NCBI GenBank assembly: GCA_000381585.1
Contig: KB906737.1
Span: 1-64,000 of the forward strand
DNA: 64,000 nucleotides
From: Acidobacteriaceae bacterium KBS 83
Lineage (GTDB): Bacteria; Acidobacteriota; Terriglobia; Terriglobales; Acidobacteriaceae
Reading direction: 5' to 3'
Both the position numbers and the translations under genes were made by a program. The notes under the pieces were generated by a model, which saw nothing but the letters and a program-made list of their open reading frames with translations, was not told where the DNA came from and searched no databases. Below are positions 36,382 through 45,636 of the stretch, piece by piece (the first letter of the stretch is position 1; every line of letters starts with the position of its first letter).

Positions 36382-37410
36382 CTAACTCCGCATTCTTGCG
36401 CGCTCCACACACCAACGTATCGCCTCTGCCACTTCTTCAGGCCGCTCTACGTGCAGCCAATGGCCGGTGTCCGGGAGTACAAGATGCTGCGCCTCGACCA
36501 GTCCCACTAGCCAGTCGTCGCGCTCGCGAAGCTCTTCCGGGGTTGACGAAGCGGCGGAGAGAATCGCAACCGGCAACTCGACCGGCAGTGCCGGATGGCG
36601 AATTGCTGAGGCACAGGCAGGTAGCGCTTCCAGCATTTCAGCCATCGCGCGAAAGCTCTGAGAGCGGCTCCATTGCGCCGCGATCAGCGGCCACAAATCC
36701 GCTGGCAGTTTGCTCACCTCACCGGCGAGTCGTTCAAGGGTAGTAGCGCCGCGTCCTGCGGCATGCCGTCCCATTTGTTGTGACCAATGCTGGCCTCCAT
36801 GCAGAAGTAGCGCCAGCGCGGCGCGCACGACACCGAAATGAGCGAGCCACGCGCCGCGACGCGATAGAGCCGCGCCGACCTGCAATCGATGCTGATCGGC
36901 CGCGGAACAATTCGACCACTCCGAAATCGAAACGGGATCCACCATTACCAGGCCGGCGACGTCCTCAGGGAACCGTTCCAGGTACGCAAGTAAGGGCAAC
37001 GAGCCGAACGAGTGACTCACCAATACAACCGGGTCGCCGGCCCCCGCCCAGGCGATAACGCCGCGCAGATCATCGAGCAACTGCGCCAGCGACGGCTGCG
37101 ATCTGAGCGGTGAGGTCCATCCCAGTCCTGCGCGATCGTAGCTGCATGTGCTGCCCAGACCGGCGGCGAGTGGCTGCACACGCGCCCAGCTGATCGAACT
37201 CGCGGCCAGACCAGCTTCAAAGACAATGGCAGGCCGGCCGCTTCCCTGGTGCAGCACATGAAGATAGCGGCCGCGCCGCGATAGCAGCAAGCCTTGTGGG
37301 GGATAGCGTCGGGCGTCTCGTTTGAGCCCTGCCCGCTGGAAGAGCCACCCTGCCGCCAATGCTGCAATCGGGGCAAGAGCCAGTACAGCCGCGGCACGTT
37401 TAATCCGCAA
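36382..37410 (-). CDS. alpha/beta hydrolase with an N-terminal membrane segment
   Basis: The protein of about 342 residues has a hydrophobic N-terminus (AAAVLALAPIAALAAGWLF), then an alpha/beta-hydrolase core. The nucleophile elbow reads VLVSHSFGSLPLL, with Ser in SHSFG. An oxyanion region follows HQGSGRPAIVFEAGL, and the C-terminal histidine lies in LPDTGHWLHVERP. The substrate is unknown. The likely start is TTG 37410, which has GGAG nine bases upstream and overlaps the end of the gene before it. A longer frame to 37470 would overlap by 71 bases. It ends one base from the stop of glpF, tail to tail. Confidence 0.78.
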   Translation of the reverse strand: MRIKRAAAVLALAPIAALAAGWLFQRAGLKRDARRYPPQGLLLSRRGRYLHVLHQGSGRPAIVFEAGLAASSISWARVQPLAAGLGSTCSYDRAGLGWTSPLRSQPSLAQLLDDLRGVIAWAGAGDPVVLVSHSFGSLPLLAYLERFPEDVAGLVMVDPVSISEWSNCSAADQHRLQVGAALSRRGAWLAHFGVVRAALALLLHGGQHWSQQMGRHAAGRGATTLERLAGEVSKLPADLWPLIAAQWSRSQSFRAMAEMLEALPACASAIRHPALPVELPVAILSAASSTPEELRERDDWLVGLVEAQHLVLPDTGHWLHVERPEEVAEAIRWCVERARMRS

Positions 37411-38113
37411 CGACGAGCTCTCCCGGCAGGATCGGCCGTGTGCGCGGCAAGAGGCCTGCAACGGCAGCACCGCCCACCATCAGCAAAATCCCGCAATACA
37501 TCGCTAACTTCACCACATCTCCGTTGTGGGAACGCGGCAATGTCTTCCAGAGAAGGAGCAGCACAATCTGCGCAAGCGTGACCGCCCACACCGTGCCATA
37601 AAAATACCGACGCTCCCAACCCTCACCCTTGGTCGAGCGACGAACTCGCGGCAGTACACCTGCGATACCGAGCAGTACGATGATGATGAGTACCGGGCCG
37701 TAAACGCGCGCATAGATCTGCTGCATATACCACCGCCCGGTTGCGACAGCGACGATGAGACCAAGCAGATTCATCAATGCGAAATTAATCGCTGCGTTCC
37801 AGCCGAAGGTGTAGCAGATGCGACGATAAAAGGGATTCGGCCGGTCTTCCGTGAAGCGAAGGATATAGGGGCCGGGCTCAGCGCCTGGGAGCTTTCCGCG
37901 CAACACCGCAATACCTGTTCCGATAAGGACAGTTACCAGCCATAGGACATTCCAGTGGTTGCCACGACCGGCAAAGATGTCAAATGTGAGGGGCCCCGGA
38001 GCAAGGAAAAACACAAAAATCCAGATAGGCCAATGCGCCGCTCGATAGACTGCGTTGTTGCGCTCCCGGATTTTGCGTTGATGGGCGTATTCGACGCGGC
38101 GGAGGGTTGTCAT
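37400..38113 (-). CDS. six-helix membrane protein of unknown function
   Basis: The product of 237 residues is preceded by a G-rich Shine-Dalgarno stretch at ATG 38113. Six hydrophobic segments can be counted, including WPIWIFVFFLAPGPLTF, VLWLVTVLIGTGIAVL, PVLIIIVLLGIAGVLP and MYCGILLMVGGAAVAGLL. I recognise no family or catalytic motif. It overlaps the following hydrolase gene, so the two are co-translated and may work together at the membrane. The 313 bases upstream (38114-38426) hold no gene that I can support. Confidence 0.6.
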   Translation of the reverse strand: MTTLRRVEYAHQRKIRERNNAVYRAAHWPIWIFVFFLAPGPLTFDIFAGRGNHWNVLWLVTVLIGTGIAVLRGKLPGAEPGPYILRFTEDRPNPFYRRICYTFGWNAAINFALMNLLGLIVAVATGRWYMQQIYARVYGPVLIIIVLLGIAGVLPRVRRSTKGEGWERRYFYGTVWAVTLAQIVLLLLWKTLPRSHNGDVVKLAMYCGILLMVGGAAVAGLLPRTRPILPGELVVAD

Positions 38114-38426
38114 CGTCCCCCAACGATCCAAACTGTCACGGCATCCAGAGTACTGCAACTTCCAAAACAGTTCTGATGGGTCAAAAAGACACTAGCACTA
38201 CTCGTTGCAAACCCCAGATAACAAGTCGGATTTATCAGCGACCACCTTCATTGTACGACACCTGCAGGATTGTTAGACCGCGGGCCCTTGCCTAATCAGG
38301 TCGTTTCACTGGTGCCTGTCGCAGAATCTGAAGGCTGGTCTGATCGCAGTGCCATGGGATAGACAGTGCCACGGTACGCAATGATGCCGCGCAAGAACAC
38401 ATCCCGCGGGAAGGCGGTTGATGCGC

Positions 38427-39434
38427 TCAGTATCTTCCATAGATCGCGATGCCAGTGGCAGCCTGAACAGCAGCGTCGAGTGTTCTCCGCGTAGCTGTTT
38501 TGGCCAGGCTGTTTGGCACGAATACGATGTCATCGGCGTGAAGAGTGACATCCGTACTCTTTGCAGCAAGGATTTTATCCAAAGGAATAGGGACCTCCGT
38601 GGGAGCACCGTCTACACTGCGGATAAGTTTGGCGGATCCCATCTTTGCTGTGGGATTTGTTCCATGAGCCATGGCGATTGCCTGCAGGACGGTGAAATGG
38701 GGATTATCCATGATGATGCCCATGGGTTCCTTCACGTCCCCGACGACATACACAATGCCAGCCTTGGAAACGACGATCGTATCGCCAGGGAGAACACTGA
38801 CGTTCGTCATGCTCTGTCGATCCTTGCTTTCAAGCGTTATTGTCTCGGGCTTATCAATTTGATCACGATGCGTGATGGTGACGGTCTTTCCCGCCCTTCC
38901 GGTCGTTCCGCCCGCCGCCGACAGGGCATCCAGTAGTGTCCTATGTCCAAGCAAGGGGTAGATTCCGGGGTGCTGCACCTCGCCAAGGACGGAGGTGCCG
39001 CTGGTTGTGTACTCCTTCACAAAGACTGAGACGGTCGGCTCGTTGAAGTAATTTTTCCTTTCGAGAATCTGAGCGATCGTCGCCTCCGCCTGTGGGGTGG
39101 TCAGCCCGGCCACTCTGACGCTGCCGACCATTGGCAGAGAGGTATCCCCCTGGGAACTGACGCGCACATCGTAGTGGTAGTCGGGCGCTCCCAGAACACT
39201 TACAGCGAGCAGATCTCCGCTGCTTATGGGCACATCGACTGGAGCCGGCTTTCCCGTCGTCGGAGGCTCGTCCGTTGCCGGAGCCGTGGGTGCGCCGGAC
39301 GGCCGAACGGGGACGATGTGACCCGTGTCATCAGTTGTGATTGGAGTTTGCGCACTGCTCGACGAGGCCATTGCGATCACAATCAGCCAAGGTGCTATAT
39401 ATCGCGCATTTGTCCACATCACCATCACCTTCAT
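38427..39434 (-). CDS. Wza-like polysaccharide export protein
   Basis: The protein of up to 335 residues has a signal peptide (IAPWLIVIAMASSSSAQ), a Pro/Thr-rich linker and a polysaccharide-export domain (ISSGDLLAVSVLGAPDY, PMVGSVRVAGLTTPQAEATI). SLBB domains follow (VLGEVQHPGIYPL, VYVVGDVKEPMGI). Such proteins form the outer-membrane channel for exopolysaccharide. There is no lipobox cysteine at the signal end, so this may not be a lipoprotein. The start could be ATG 39434 or, with AGGTG six bases upstream, ATG 39419. It belongs with the Wzc-like gene at 43209, although it is on the other strand. Confidence 0.85.
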   Translation of the reverse strand: MKVMVMWTNARYIAPWLIVIAMASSSSAQTPITTDDTGHIVPVRPSGAPTAPATDEPPTTGKPAPVDVPISSGDLLAVSVLGAPDYHYDVRVSSQGDTSLPMVGSVRVAGLTTPQAEATIAQILERKNYFNEPTVSVFVKEYTTSGTSVLGEVQHPGIYPLLGHRTLLDALSAAGGTTGRAGKTVTITHRDQIDKPETITLESKDRQSMTNVSVLPGDTIVVSKAGIVYVVGDVKEPMGIIMDNPHFTVLQAIAMAHGTNPTAKMGSAKLIRSVDGAPTEVPIPLDKILAAKSTDVTLHADDIVFVPNSLAKTATRRTLDAAVQAATGIAIYGRY

Positions 39435-39487
39435 CTATCTCGAAGAGCCATACCGCGGTCGCCTGAACAAATACATACTACGTCCAC

Positions 39488-40582
39488 CTAGCTCATTTCA
39501 GATACGGGAGGACGAGCGTTCCTTACCATTGCAGTCAAAGTCCCAACGCCGTAGGACAAATGCAGAATGACAAAACTGAAGGGGAGCAGTAGAGCGTGCA
39601 CAGATCTTTGTCTAAATGCCATATGGCATGCTACGGCCAGACTTGCGATTCCGTAAGCGACCGCCAGGAGCAGGAGTGACCCGCGCAGCAGTAGCCGCGC
39701 GTTACCTGTAGCGCTAAAGGAAAGTCCGAATGTCAGCAGACTTACCAGCGCAGCGGCGGCAAAGACCGCCGGCACAAAGTGACGCGGCGCCATCGAGGCA
39801 GGATTGACTTTCAGGCTAATGAAGTTCCAAAAGCCTGTTCGAAAAGCGTATCTGGACAGTGACAGTAGATCGGGGCTTACAAAATATTCGCACGAAGTCT
39901 TATCGGTGATGTAGAGCGTGTGGCCCCTGGAGCGTATCTTCTGGCAGATGTCGTTATCCTGGTTTCGATGCAGTTGCGTATCGTATCCACCTGCCTCGAT
40001 CAAAACGCTTTTTAGGAACACCGGATACGGCACCGAGTCTGCAAACCCTGCGCCTCTAGTTCTCATGGAACCGGTTGAAGTGCCGAATGGATGCGCCAAC
40101 GCCCAAGCCACCAATCTCGCCTGGAGGCCTTCGCCGCTGGCGCAGACCCGTTCGCGTCCGCTGCAGCCCGCAGCTCCGCTACGCTTCAGCTCATCTAGGC
40201 AAACGGCAATGTAGTTTTTTGCATAGACGGTGTGCGCGCCGAGTATGCAGACGTACTCTCCTCGAGCGTTGTCGAGGCCCAAGTTAAAGGCATATGGCGT
40301 CTTTCTGTGCTTGTTGATGATGAGCTTTACTCGAGAATCTGTGCTTGCGACACGCGACACAATGACCCGGGTAGCGTCGCACGAATCGCCATCCACGATG
40401 ATGAGCTCCAGATCGAAGGCCGGCACGTCTTGTTGCAGCAAAGAGTGCACGACAGACTCTATGTGTCGCTCCTCATTTCGCACCGCAACAATGGCAGAAA
40501 CCATCGGACGACGAGCAATCTGAACGGCTGCATCTACAGCGTCGTGCGTCAGATCCTGGTGTTCGGTCGAGGCAGCGAGCAT
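39488..40582 (-). CDS. family 2 glycosyltransferase with C-terminal membrane segments
   Basis: The enzyme of about 364 residues has a GT-A domain. Supporting segments are VSAIVAVRNEERHIES at the donor site, ELIIVDGDSCDATR with the first aspartates and GEYVCILGAHTVY in the DxD position. The acceptor segment has NQDNDICQKIR. Three hydrophobic helices lie after residue 270 (FVPAVFAAAALVSLLTFGL, LLLRGSLLLLAVAYGIASLA). It probably adds a sugar to the lipid-linked repeat unit at the inner membrane. ATG 40582 has GGAAG eight bases upstream and is preferred. The frame is open to 40705. Confidence 0.82.
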   Translation of the reverse strand: MLAASTEHQDLTHDAVDAAVQIARRPMVSAIVAVRNEERHIESVVHSLLQQDVPAFDLELIIVDGDSCDATRVIVSRVASTDSRVKLIINKHRKTPYAFNLGLDNARGEYVCILGAHTVYAKNYIAVCLDELKRSGAAGCSGRERVCASGEGLQARLVAWALAHPFGTSTGSMRTRGAGFADSVPYPVFLKSVLIEAGGYDTQLHRNQDNDICQKIRSRGHTLYITDKTSCEYFVSPDLLSLSRYAFRTGFWNFISLKVNPASMAPRHFVPAVFAAAALVSLLTFGLSFSATGNARLLLRGSLLLLAVAYGIASLAVACHMAFRQRSVHALLLPFSFVILHLSYGVGTLTAMVRNARPPVSEMS

Positions 40583-40787
40583 AAGTTTATCTTCCCGAGG
40601 ACGCGCCAGGACTAACACCGAGCCACATATGCCCATCGAATCTTGCTTTTCTAGTCCTGGTGTTGAGAACAAGTTGAGACTCGATGACGATCTTGCTCCG
40701 CTCATATCCAGAATGGTCGGAATCGATCATCACATCGTTGTGAAATGCCTTGGAAGCATGGCGTTCTAGAAGGCGCCTCCCGGCGCA

Positions 40788-41357
40788 TCACGCGATCAGT
40801 TGTGCATCGATTGCATCCAGTTCCAGAAGTATCGCGCGTTGAATGAGATCGATCTGGACGACTAGGCGCACCGCGCCCTTCCGGCGGACGATCGTGCCCT
40901 CCACCCCACACAGGGGACCCGCCTTGATACGTACGCGCTTTCCGGCGCCTAAATACGGGTACGGCTCCGCTTTGCAGGCGCTCAGGGACGCGCGCAGCTT
41001 CTCCATGTCTTCATCGGCGAGAGGCGTCGCTTTTCCGGGGAGTCCTACAAACCGAATGACGCCCGGATGCTCAAGAATGCGTGCCTTTCGCGTGATGCTC
41101 GTTTTAACGAAGACGTAACCGGGAAACAAAGGAAGCTCTACGTTGACCCGGCGCTGACCCCAATTGCGGATTGCCCAGTAAAGCGGCAGATATGTTTCTG
41201 CATCCTGACTTCTAAGCCGGTCGGCGATGGCTTTCTCATGCCGAGCAAATGTACACACAACATACCAGCGCGGCAGAGCTTCCCCGGCACTCATCACAAC
41301 CGGATCCACGGCGGAACAAACGACCCCTGATGTTGCGGAACGGTACTCTTGGCTCAT
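40788..41357 (-). CDS. NusG-family specialised antitermination factor (RfaH/UpxY/LoaP-like)
   Basis: The protein of about 189 residues has a NusG N-terminal domain (WYVVCTFARHEKAIADRL, ETYLPLYWAIRNWG, PLFPGYVFVKT) and a C-terminal KOW domain (GKRVRIKAGPLCGVEGTIVRR). Paralogues encoded inside polysaccharide loci bind RNA polymerase and let it read through long operons. The true housekeeping nusG would sit beside ribosomal protein genes, which are absent here. The start is uncertain: GTG 41375, ATG 41357 or ATG 41294. It faces away from the main EPS arm, whose long leader is a possible target. Confidence 0.82.
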   Translation of the reverse strand: MSQEYRSATSGVVCSAVDPVVMSAGEALPRWYVVCTFARHEKAIADRLRSQDAETYLPLYWAIRNWGQRRVNVELPLFPGYVFVKTSITRKARILEHPGVIRFVGLPGKATPLADEDMEKLRASLSACKAEPYPYLGAGKRVRIKAGPLCGVEGTIVRRKGAVRLVVQIDLIQRAILLELDAIDAQLIA

Positions 41358-41782
41358 ATTCACTTGGACACACACCTACAGAAAAAATTTCGGTGCTCGT
41401 ACAAGCCACGCCCTACTGTCTCTTCGTACAGGGTTCGGGCTGCGGCAGAGTTATTTCGGGGGAGCGCATGGAGCGCACTTTAGAAACTAGACAGCAAAAA
41501 CACTTGACGTCGGTGTGATAGCGCACATAAGACTACAATCAACAAACTGCGCACGCAGTGGCGGATCGGCTGCATCGAAGAGGATAAAGCACCCGAAAGC
41601 CGTCGCTCACCTGAGGTCTCCCCCAAAAGCTTAGGTTCAATATTGGTCGATCGCGACGTATCGTACCGACTCTTCTTTCGTGGCGAAGTGGTGAAATATG
41701 CATCTGGCAGAGCATCGATGCAACCCGGGATCAGAGTCCTAACAGAGGCGTGACCAGCCATGTCACGCTACCGGAGTCTGTC
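41358..41782. other. intergenic region between NusG-like and Crp-like genes
   Basis: These 425 bases separate divergent genes and should hold both promoters. I see no gene and no clear repeat in them. Confidence 0.4.
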
Positions 41783-42580
41783 ATGTTCGATACCTCTTTG
41801 GGGCCATATCTTACCACGGGCCATTCTGCGCGAGGGCTGAGCATGAGAAGTGCTGTTGCCGATGCGTGCATGCAAAACCACATGCTGGGTGCCCTCTCGC
41901 CAGAAGAGCGCGCCAGGCTTCTCCCGAGCATGCAACGCATTCCACTCACACTTGGCCAGGTGATTTACGAGTCCGGCACGCGTCTCAACTTCGCTTATTT
42001 GCCCACCACGAGCATTGTGTCCTCGGTTTACACGACGCAAGAGGGAGCGACTGCACAGATGGCCCTTATCGGCAACGAAGGCATGGCCGGCATCGAGCTG
42101 TTTCTGGATCGCGACACGGCGCACTATCGTACTGTGGTGCAAATTGCGGGTGAGGCGATCCGAGTGCCCTCAAAAACACTACAGGCCGAATTCGCGCGCG
42201 GGGGCGCGTTCCAACACATTATTCTGCGATATAACAACATCCTTCTGACTCAACTGTCGCAAACCACCATCTGCAATCGGCTGCATTCCGTGGAGCAGCG
42301 CCTTTGCCGTTGGCTGCTGGAATGTAACGACCGAGTAAGTGGCAACGAGATCCGGATGACGCAGGAGAACATCGCAAACATGCTGGGCGTTCGTCGAGAA
42401 GGCGTGACGGTTGCAGCGGGCCGGCTGCAGGAAGCAGGGCTGATCCAGTACTCTCGCGGTCGTATTCACATTCTTGATCGCGACGGACTGGAAGCGGTCG
42501 CTTGCGAATGTTATCGCGTAGTCGGACAGGAAGTGAGTTGCCCCCCGGCCTCGCCTCACCCCCGACAAATCGCACGCTAA
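41783..42580 (+). CDS. Crp/Fnr-family regulator of the EPS locus
   Basis: The regulator of 265 residues has a beta-roll sensor domain (LTLGQVIYESGTRLNFAYLP, MALIGNEGMAGIELFL) and a winged helix with IRMTQENIANMLGVRREGVT as the recognition region. No cysteine cluster is visible. The ATG at 41783 has GGAG six bases upstream and is preferred over the one at 41750. It lies between the NusG paralogue and the 0.6-kb leader of the Wzc-like gene, so local control of EPS genes is likely. It differs clearly from the other Crp-type protein in this window. Confidence 0.85.
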   Translation: MFDTSLGPYLTTGHSARGLSMRSAVADACMQNHMLGALSPEERARLLPSMQRIPLTLGQVIYESGTRLNFAYLPTTSIVSSVYTTQEGATAQMALIGNEGMAGIELFLDRDTAHYRTVVQIAGEAIRVPSKTLQAEFARGGAFQHIILRYNNILLTQLSQTTICNRLHSVEQRLCRWLLECNDRVSGNEIRMTQENIANMLGVRREGVTVAAGRLQEAGLIQYSRGRIHILDRDGLEAVACECYRVVGQEVSCPPASPHPRQIAR

Positions 42581-43208
42581 GCGCCGTTCCTCCAGACCGA
42601 AGTAGCTGACAGCGAACACTTGGGTGTGAAAACTTATGACCAGCCTCACGCTATCGCATTCGCACCACCAAAAACACCATTGGGCACAGCTTGTCCCAGC
42701 TACCTTGGCGTGCAGATGGATGCTTTCGCAATTAACCCCGGTATGAAAGAAATTAACAGATAGATTTCTTTTCTTAACGATGGGTAAAGACCGCATGATT
42801 TTCTTTCCTTATGTGCGGTATCACACCGACTCTGTCCTCACTCCTGCCTAGTTTTGTGATTCGACTCCCCTGTCGAAGCGTGGCTATGCAATTGGAAGTT
42901 TGTAATCGATTGTTATTCCGAGTAAGGGTCCAAAGATCTAAGATAAACGAATCAAAATAAAGGACCTAGCGGTTATCCAATGACCGTTAAGGATGGCGAA
43001 GCCCTGTCTTACCCGCGAAAATTCAAGTGATTGAGGCCGCACATTTACGGCGGTTCAGGAAGGGTTGAAACCCAGCAAGCGCTGGCGGCAGGAAAGCTAT
43101 CCAACGTCATTCGATTGCCCTCGACCTGATCAGTCCCGAGATTTTGCCGTGTGGTCGCAAAGCAGTCACCGGAAGTTCAGGTGACACCGCATTTCGGATT
43201 CAAAGCCT
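42581..43208 (+). promoter_or_regulatory. long structured leader upstream of the EPS operon
   Basis: This stretch of 628 bases has no supported gene. It contains two adjoining hairpins that share bases: GGGTT/AACCC at 43062-43073 and CCAGC/GCTGG at 43072-43085. GGCGGCAGGAAAGC follows at 43084-43097 and loosely recalls an ops-type pause element. The first half is AT-rich and probably holds the promoter. Together with a NusG paralogue encoded next door, this suggests an antitermination leader. No known riboswitch is recognised. Confidence 0.4.
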
Positions 43209-45530
43209 ATGTCCGATAGCCCGAACAATTACAGCGGCGACAGTACTGCACCGCGATTGCTCCCTCCGGGAAAGCAGGAGGGGACCGAGCGCGCGCAAAA
43301 TTCGCGCGCCGCCACACATCGCAGGATGCCGCGTTCGCTTCATCGCAGGTGGATGGGCATAGTGCCTGGCCAGTACAGTTCTGACCTGCCATACGCGCCT
43401 GCCTGGGATGTGCGAGGCGAGAGGACCTCCATCCCCAGAAGGACTCCAACGGATTGGCAGCGGGCAATCGGAGTGCTGTCAAATCAGTGGCGGACCATAA
43501 TAATTTTCGCGGTCATTGTTTCCGCCGGGGCGGCGGCGGCCACATTTGCGATGCGAGCTGTGTACGAGCCGGAAGGCAAACTGCAGATCGATCCTCCCGG
43601 TTCAGAGGTTTTTTCGCTCGATGCAGCAGGAGCGGGCCTGATCGATGCGGAATACATCTCAACCGAGGCGCAGAAGCTACAGACGGATGACCTCGCTCTC
43701 GCTACGATTGCGGAGCTCCACCTCGACAAAAATTCCGAGATCACAGGCAAGGTACCGCTTCATCCGGGACGCGCTGACAACTCAGATCGGCTCACCGCCG
43801 CCGAGAATGCCGCTCTTCGCGGATTCCGTGAGGGCCTGTCGATCCGGCGGGACCCTTCCAGCCGTCTAGTCGTGGTGGCTTTCAGTTCTCATGATCCGCA
43901 GCTTTCTGCGAACGTTGTCAACACCTTAATGAAACTCCTAGTCCAGAGGAATTTTGAGAGCCGCAACAGCGCCATCGCGGAATCTGGCGTGTGGCTGTCC
44001 CGGCAACTTGACGACATCCGCGAGAAGATGGAGCGTGCTTCGAGGGCGCTGGCTGACTTTGGGGAGAAACACGGCATCGCAGACGTGGACCCGAACACGA
44101 ACACATATAGCGAGAAGATGGGCGACCTGAACAAACAGCTAGTACAGGCTTCAGCGGACCGCATCCAGTACGAATCCTTCCTGGCTCCATCGCGCGACCC
44201 TAATACTTTGCCGCAGGTGAACGGGAGCCTGGTGATTCAGGCTTTGACCCAAAAACTTGCTGAAGCGCAAGCGCAACTCTCTCAGTCACGTGTGATCTAC
44301 GGCCCGAATCACGCCGAGCCACGAAAGCTGCAGAGACAGGTGGATGAACTGCAAAATGCAATCAAGGCGCAGAAGGAAGAAATCGTGTCCGAACTACGGA
44401 CAAATTATCGTGCGGCCCAGGCGCGCGAGCAGGCCCTGTCGGGCGAGGTGAGGCGGGCGACCACAGATCTGACGACATTATCGCAATACGAAGTTCTGAA
44501 AAAAGAGGCCCAGGCAGATCGTGATTTGTACGATGCTCTTTACGCCAAAGTGAAAGAAGCGGGTATCTCTGCCGCTTCAAAGTCCAGCAACATCCACATC
44601 GTCAACCGCGCACGTGTGCTCGATCATCCTACGCGCCCTCATCGCGCTTTCAATATTTTGGCTGGAGCGTTGTTCGGGTTGATTGGCGGTGTGGGTCTGG
44701 CATTTGCGAAGGATCGGATCCAGGATCGAGTGCACAATGCTGAGGACGTTCGCGATTGGACGAACTTCCCTACCGTTGCGGTGGTGCCTGCGATTCGCAA
44801 CGGGACGGAAAAGCAGGGGCTGTTGGGAGGTGGCCGATTGAGGCTGGTGTCGCTGGATAACCCTGCGGCAACGATGCCCGATTGCTACGTGCTGCAACGT
44901 CCTAACTCGCCTGAAGCAGAAGCTGTTCACGCAATACGAACGATGCTCTGCCTGTCGGATCCGAAACGTCCTCCGCGGGTACTTGTCGTTACATCGCCGC
45001 TTCCCGCAGAGGGCAAGACGACGCTTTCGACGAACCTGGCGATCACGATGGCGAAGCAGGGACGAACCTGCCTAGTCGACGCGGATATGCGCAAACCGGC
45101 GGTCGGTAACAGCTTTCATCTGGCTCCGACTTTTGGACTGGAGCACCTCTTGAATGGCTCGGCGACACTCGACCAGGTCGCCTGTGCCTCGAGCGCGGTC
45201 GAGAACCTTACTATCATCCCCACCGTCAGCCCGACACACAGTGCAATTGAACTGCTCAGCGACGCACGTATGAAAGGACTGATCGCGCGACTGCGCGACC
45301 GTTTTGACTTCGTTGTGATCGATACACCTCCCATCCTCCCCTATGCCGACGGGCTTGCGATATCTACTCATGTCGATGGCGTTATCCTGGTAGGACGCGC
45401 AGGACAGACACCGCGCGGAGCGATTACCCGAAGCATGGAACTGCTGGAGACCATTCGCTCAGCACCGATTCTATCTGTTGTTCTGAATGGTGTAGACGAG
45501 CGAAGCGGCTACAGCACATATAGCTACTAG
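43209..45530 (+). CDS. Wzc-like polysaccharide copolymerase / tyrosine autokinase
   Basis: The protein of 773 residues joins a Wzz-type chain-length domain to a BY-kinase. The first membrane helix is near 96-116 (IIIFAVIVSAGAAAATF), a long coiled-coil periplasmic part follows, and the second helix is near 478-500 (ILAGALFGLIGGVGLAFA). The kinase has Walker A LPAEGKTTLSTNLAI near residue 600, A' CLVDADMRKP and Walker B FVVIDTPP. The tail RSGYSTYSY is a tyrosine cluster for autophosphorylation. It should control polymer length and export together with the Wza-like protein. The N-terminal 90 residues are basic and unusually long. No good ribosome binding site precedes the ATG. Confidence 0.9.
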   Translation: MSDSPNNYSGDSTAPRLLPPGKQEGTERAQNSRAATHRRMPRSLHRRWMGIVPGQYSSDLPYAPAWDVRGERTSIPRRTPTDWQRAIGVLSNQWRTIIIFAVIVSAGAAAATFAMRAVYEPEGKLQIDPPGSEVFSLDAAGAGLIDAEYISTEAQKLQTDDLALATIAELHLDKNSEITGKVPLHPGRADNSDRLTAAENAALRGFREGLSIRRDPSSRLVVVAFSSHDPQLSANVVNTLMKLLVQRNFESRNSAIAESGVWLSRQLDDIREKMERASRALADFGEKHGIADVDPNTNTYSEKMGDLNKQLVQASADRIQYESFLAPSRDPNTLPQVNGSLVIQALTQKLAEAQAQLSQSRVIYGPNHAEPRKLQRQVDELQNAIKAQKEEIVSELRTNYRAAQAREQALSGEVRRATTDLTTLSQYEVLKKEAQADRDLYDALYAKVKEAGISAASKSSNIHIVNRARVLDHPTRPHRAFNILAGALFGLIGGVGLAFAKDRIQDRVHNAEDVRDWTNFPTVAVVPAIRNGTEKQGLLGGGRLRLVSLDNPAATMPDCYVLQRPNSPEAEAVHAIRTMLCLSDPKRPPRVLVVTSPLPAEGKTTLSTNLAITMAKQGRTCLVDADMRKPAVGNSFHLAPTFGLEHLLNGSATLDQVACASSAVENLTIIPTVSPTHSAIELLSDARMKGLIARLRDRFDFVVIDTPPILPYADGLAISTHVDGVILVGRAGQTPRGAITRSMELLETIRSAPILSVVLNGVDERSGYSTYSY

Positions 45531-45636
45531 CTTCCCGTTCTTATACCAGGGCACTATAGGCAGACGTCGACGCTATCAGTCTGTCTGCGGCCTATGCAAT
45601 CAGAGCTGCCAGTTTCATAAATGGAGAAGTCTTGAC

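Noticed and set aside
43084-43097. An ops element of the RfaH type
   Set aside because: The similarity to GGCGGTAGC is partial, so it is mentioned only as a weak resemblance inside the leader.
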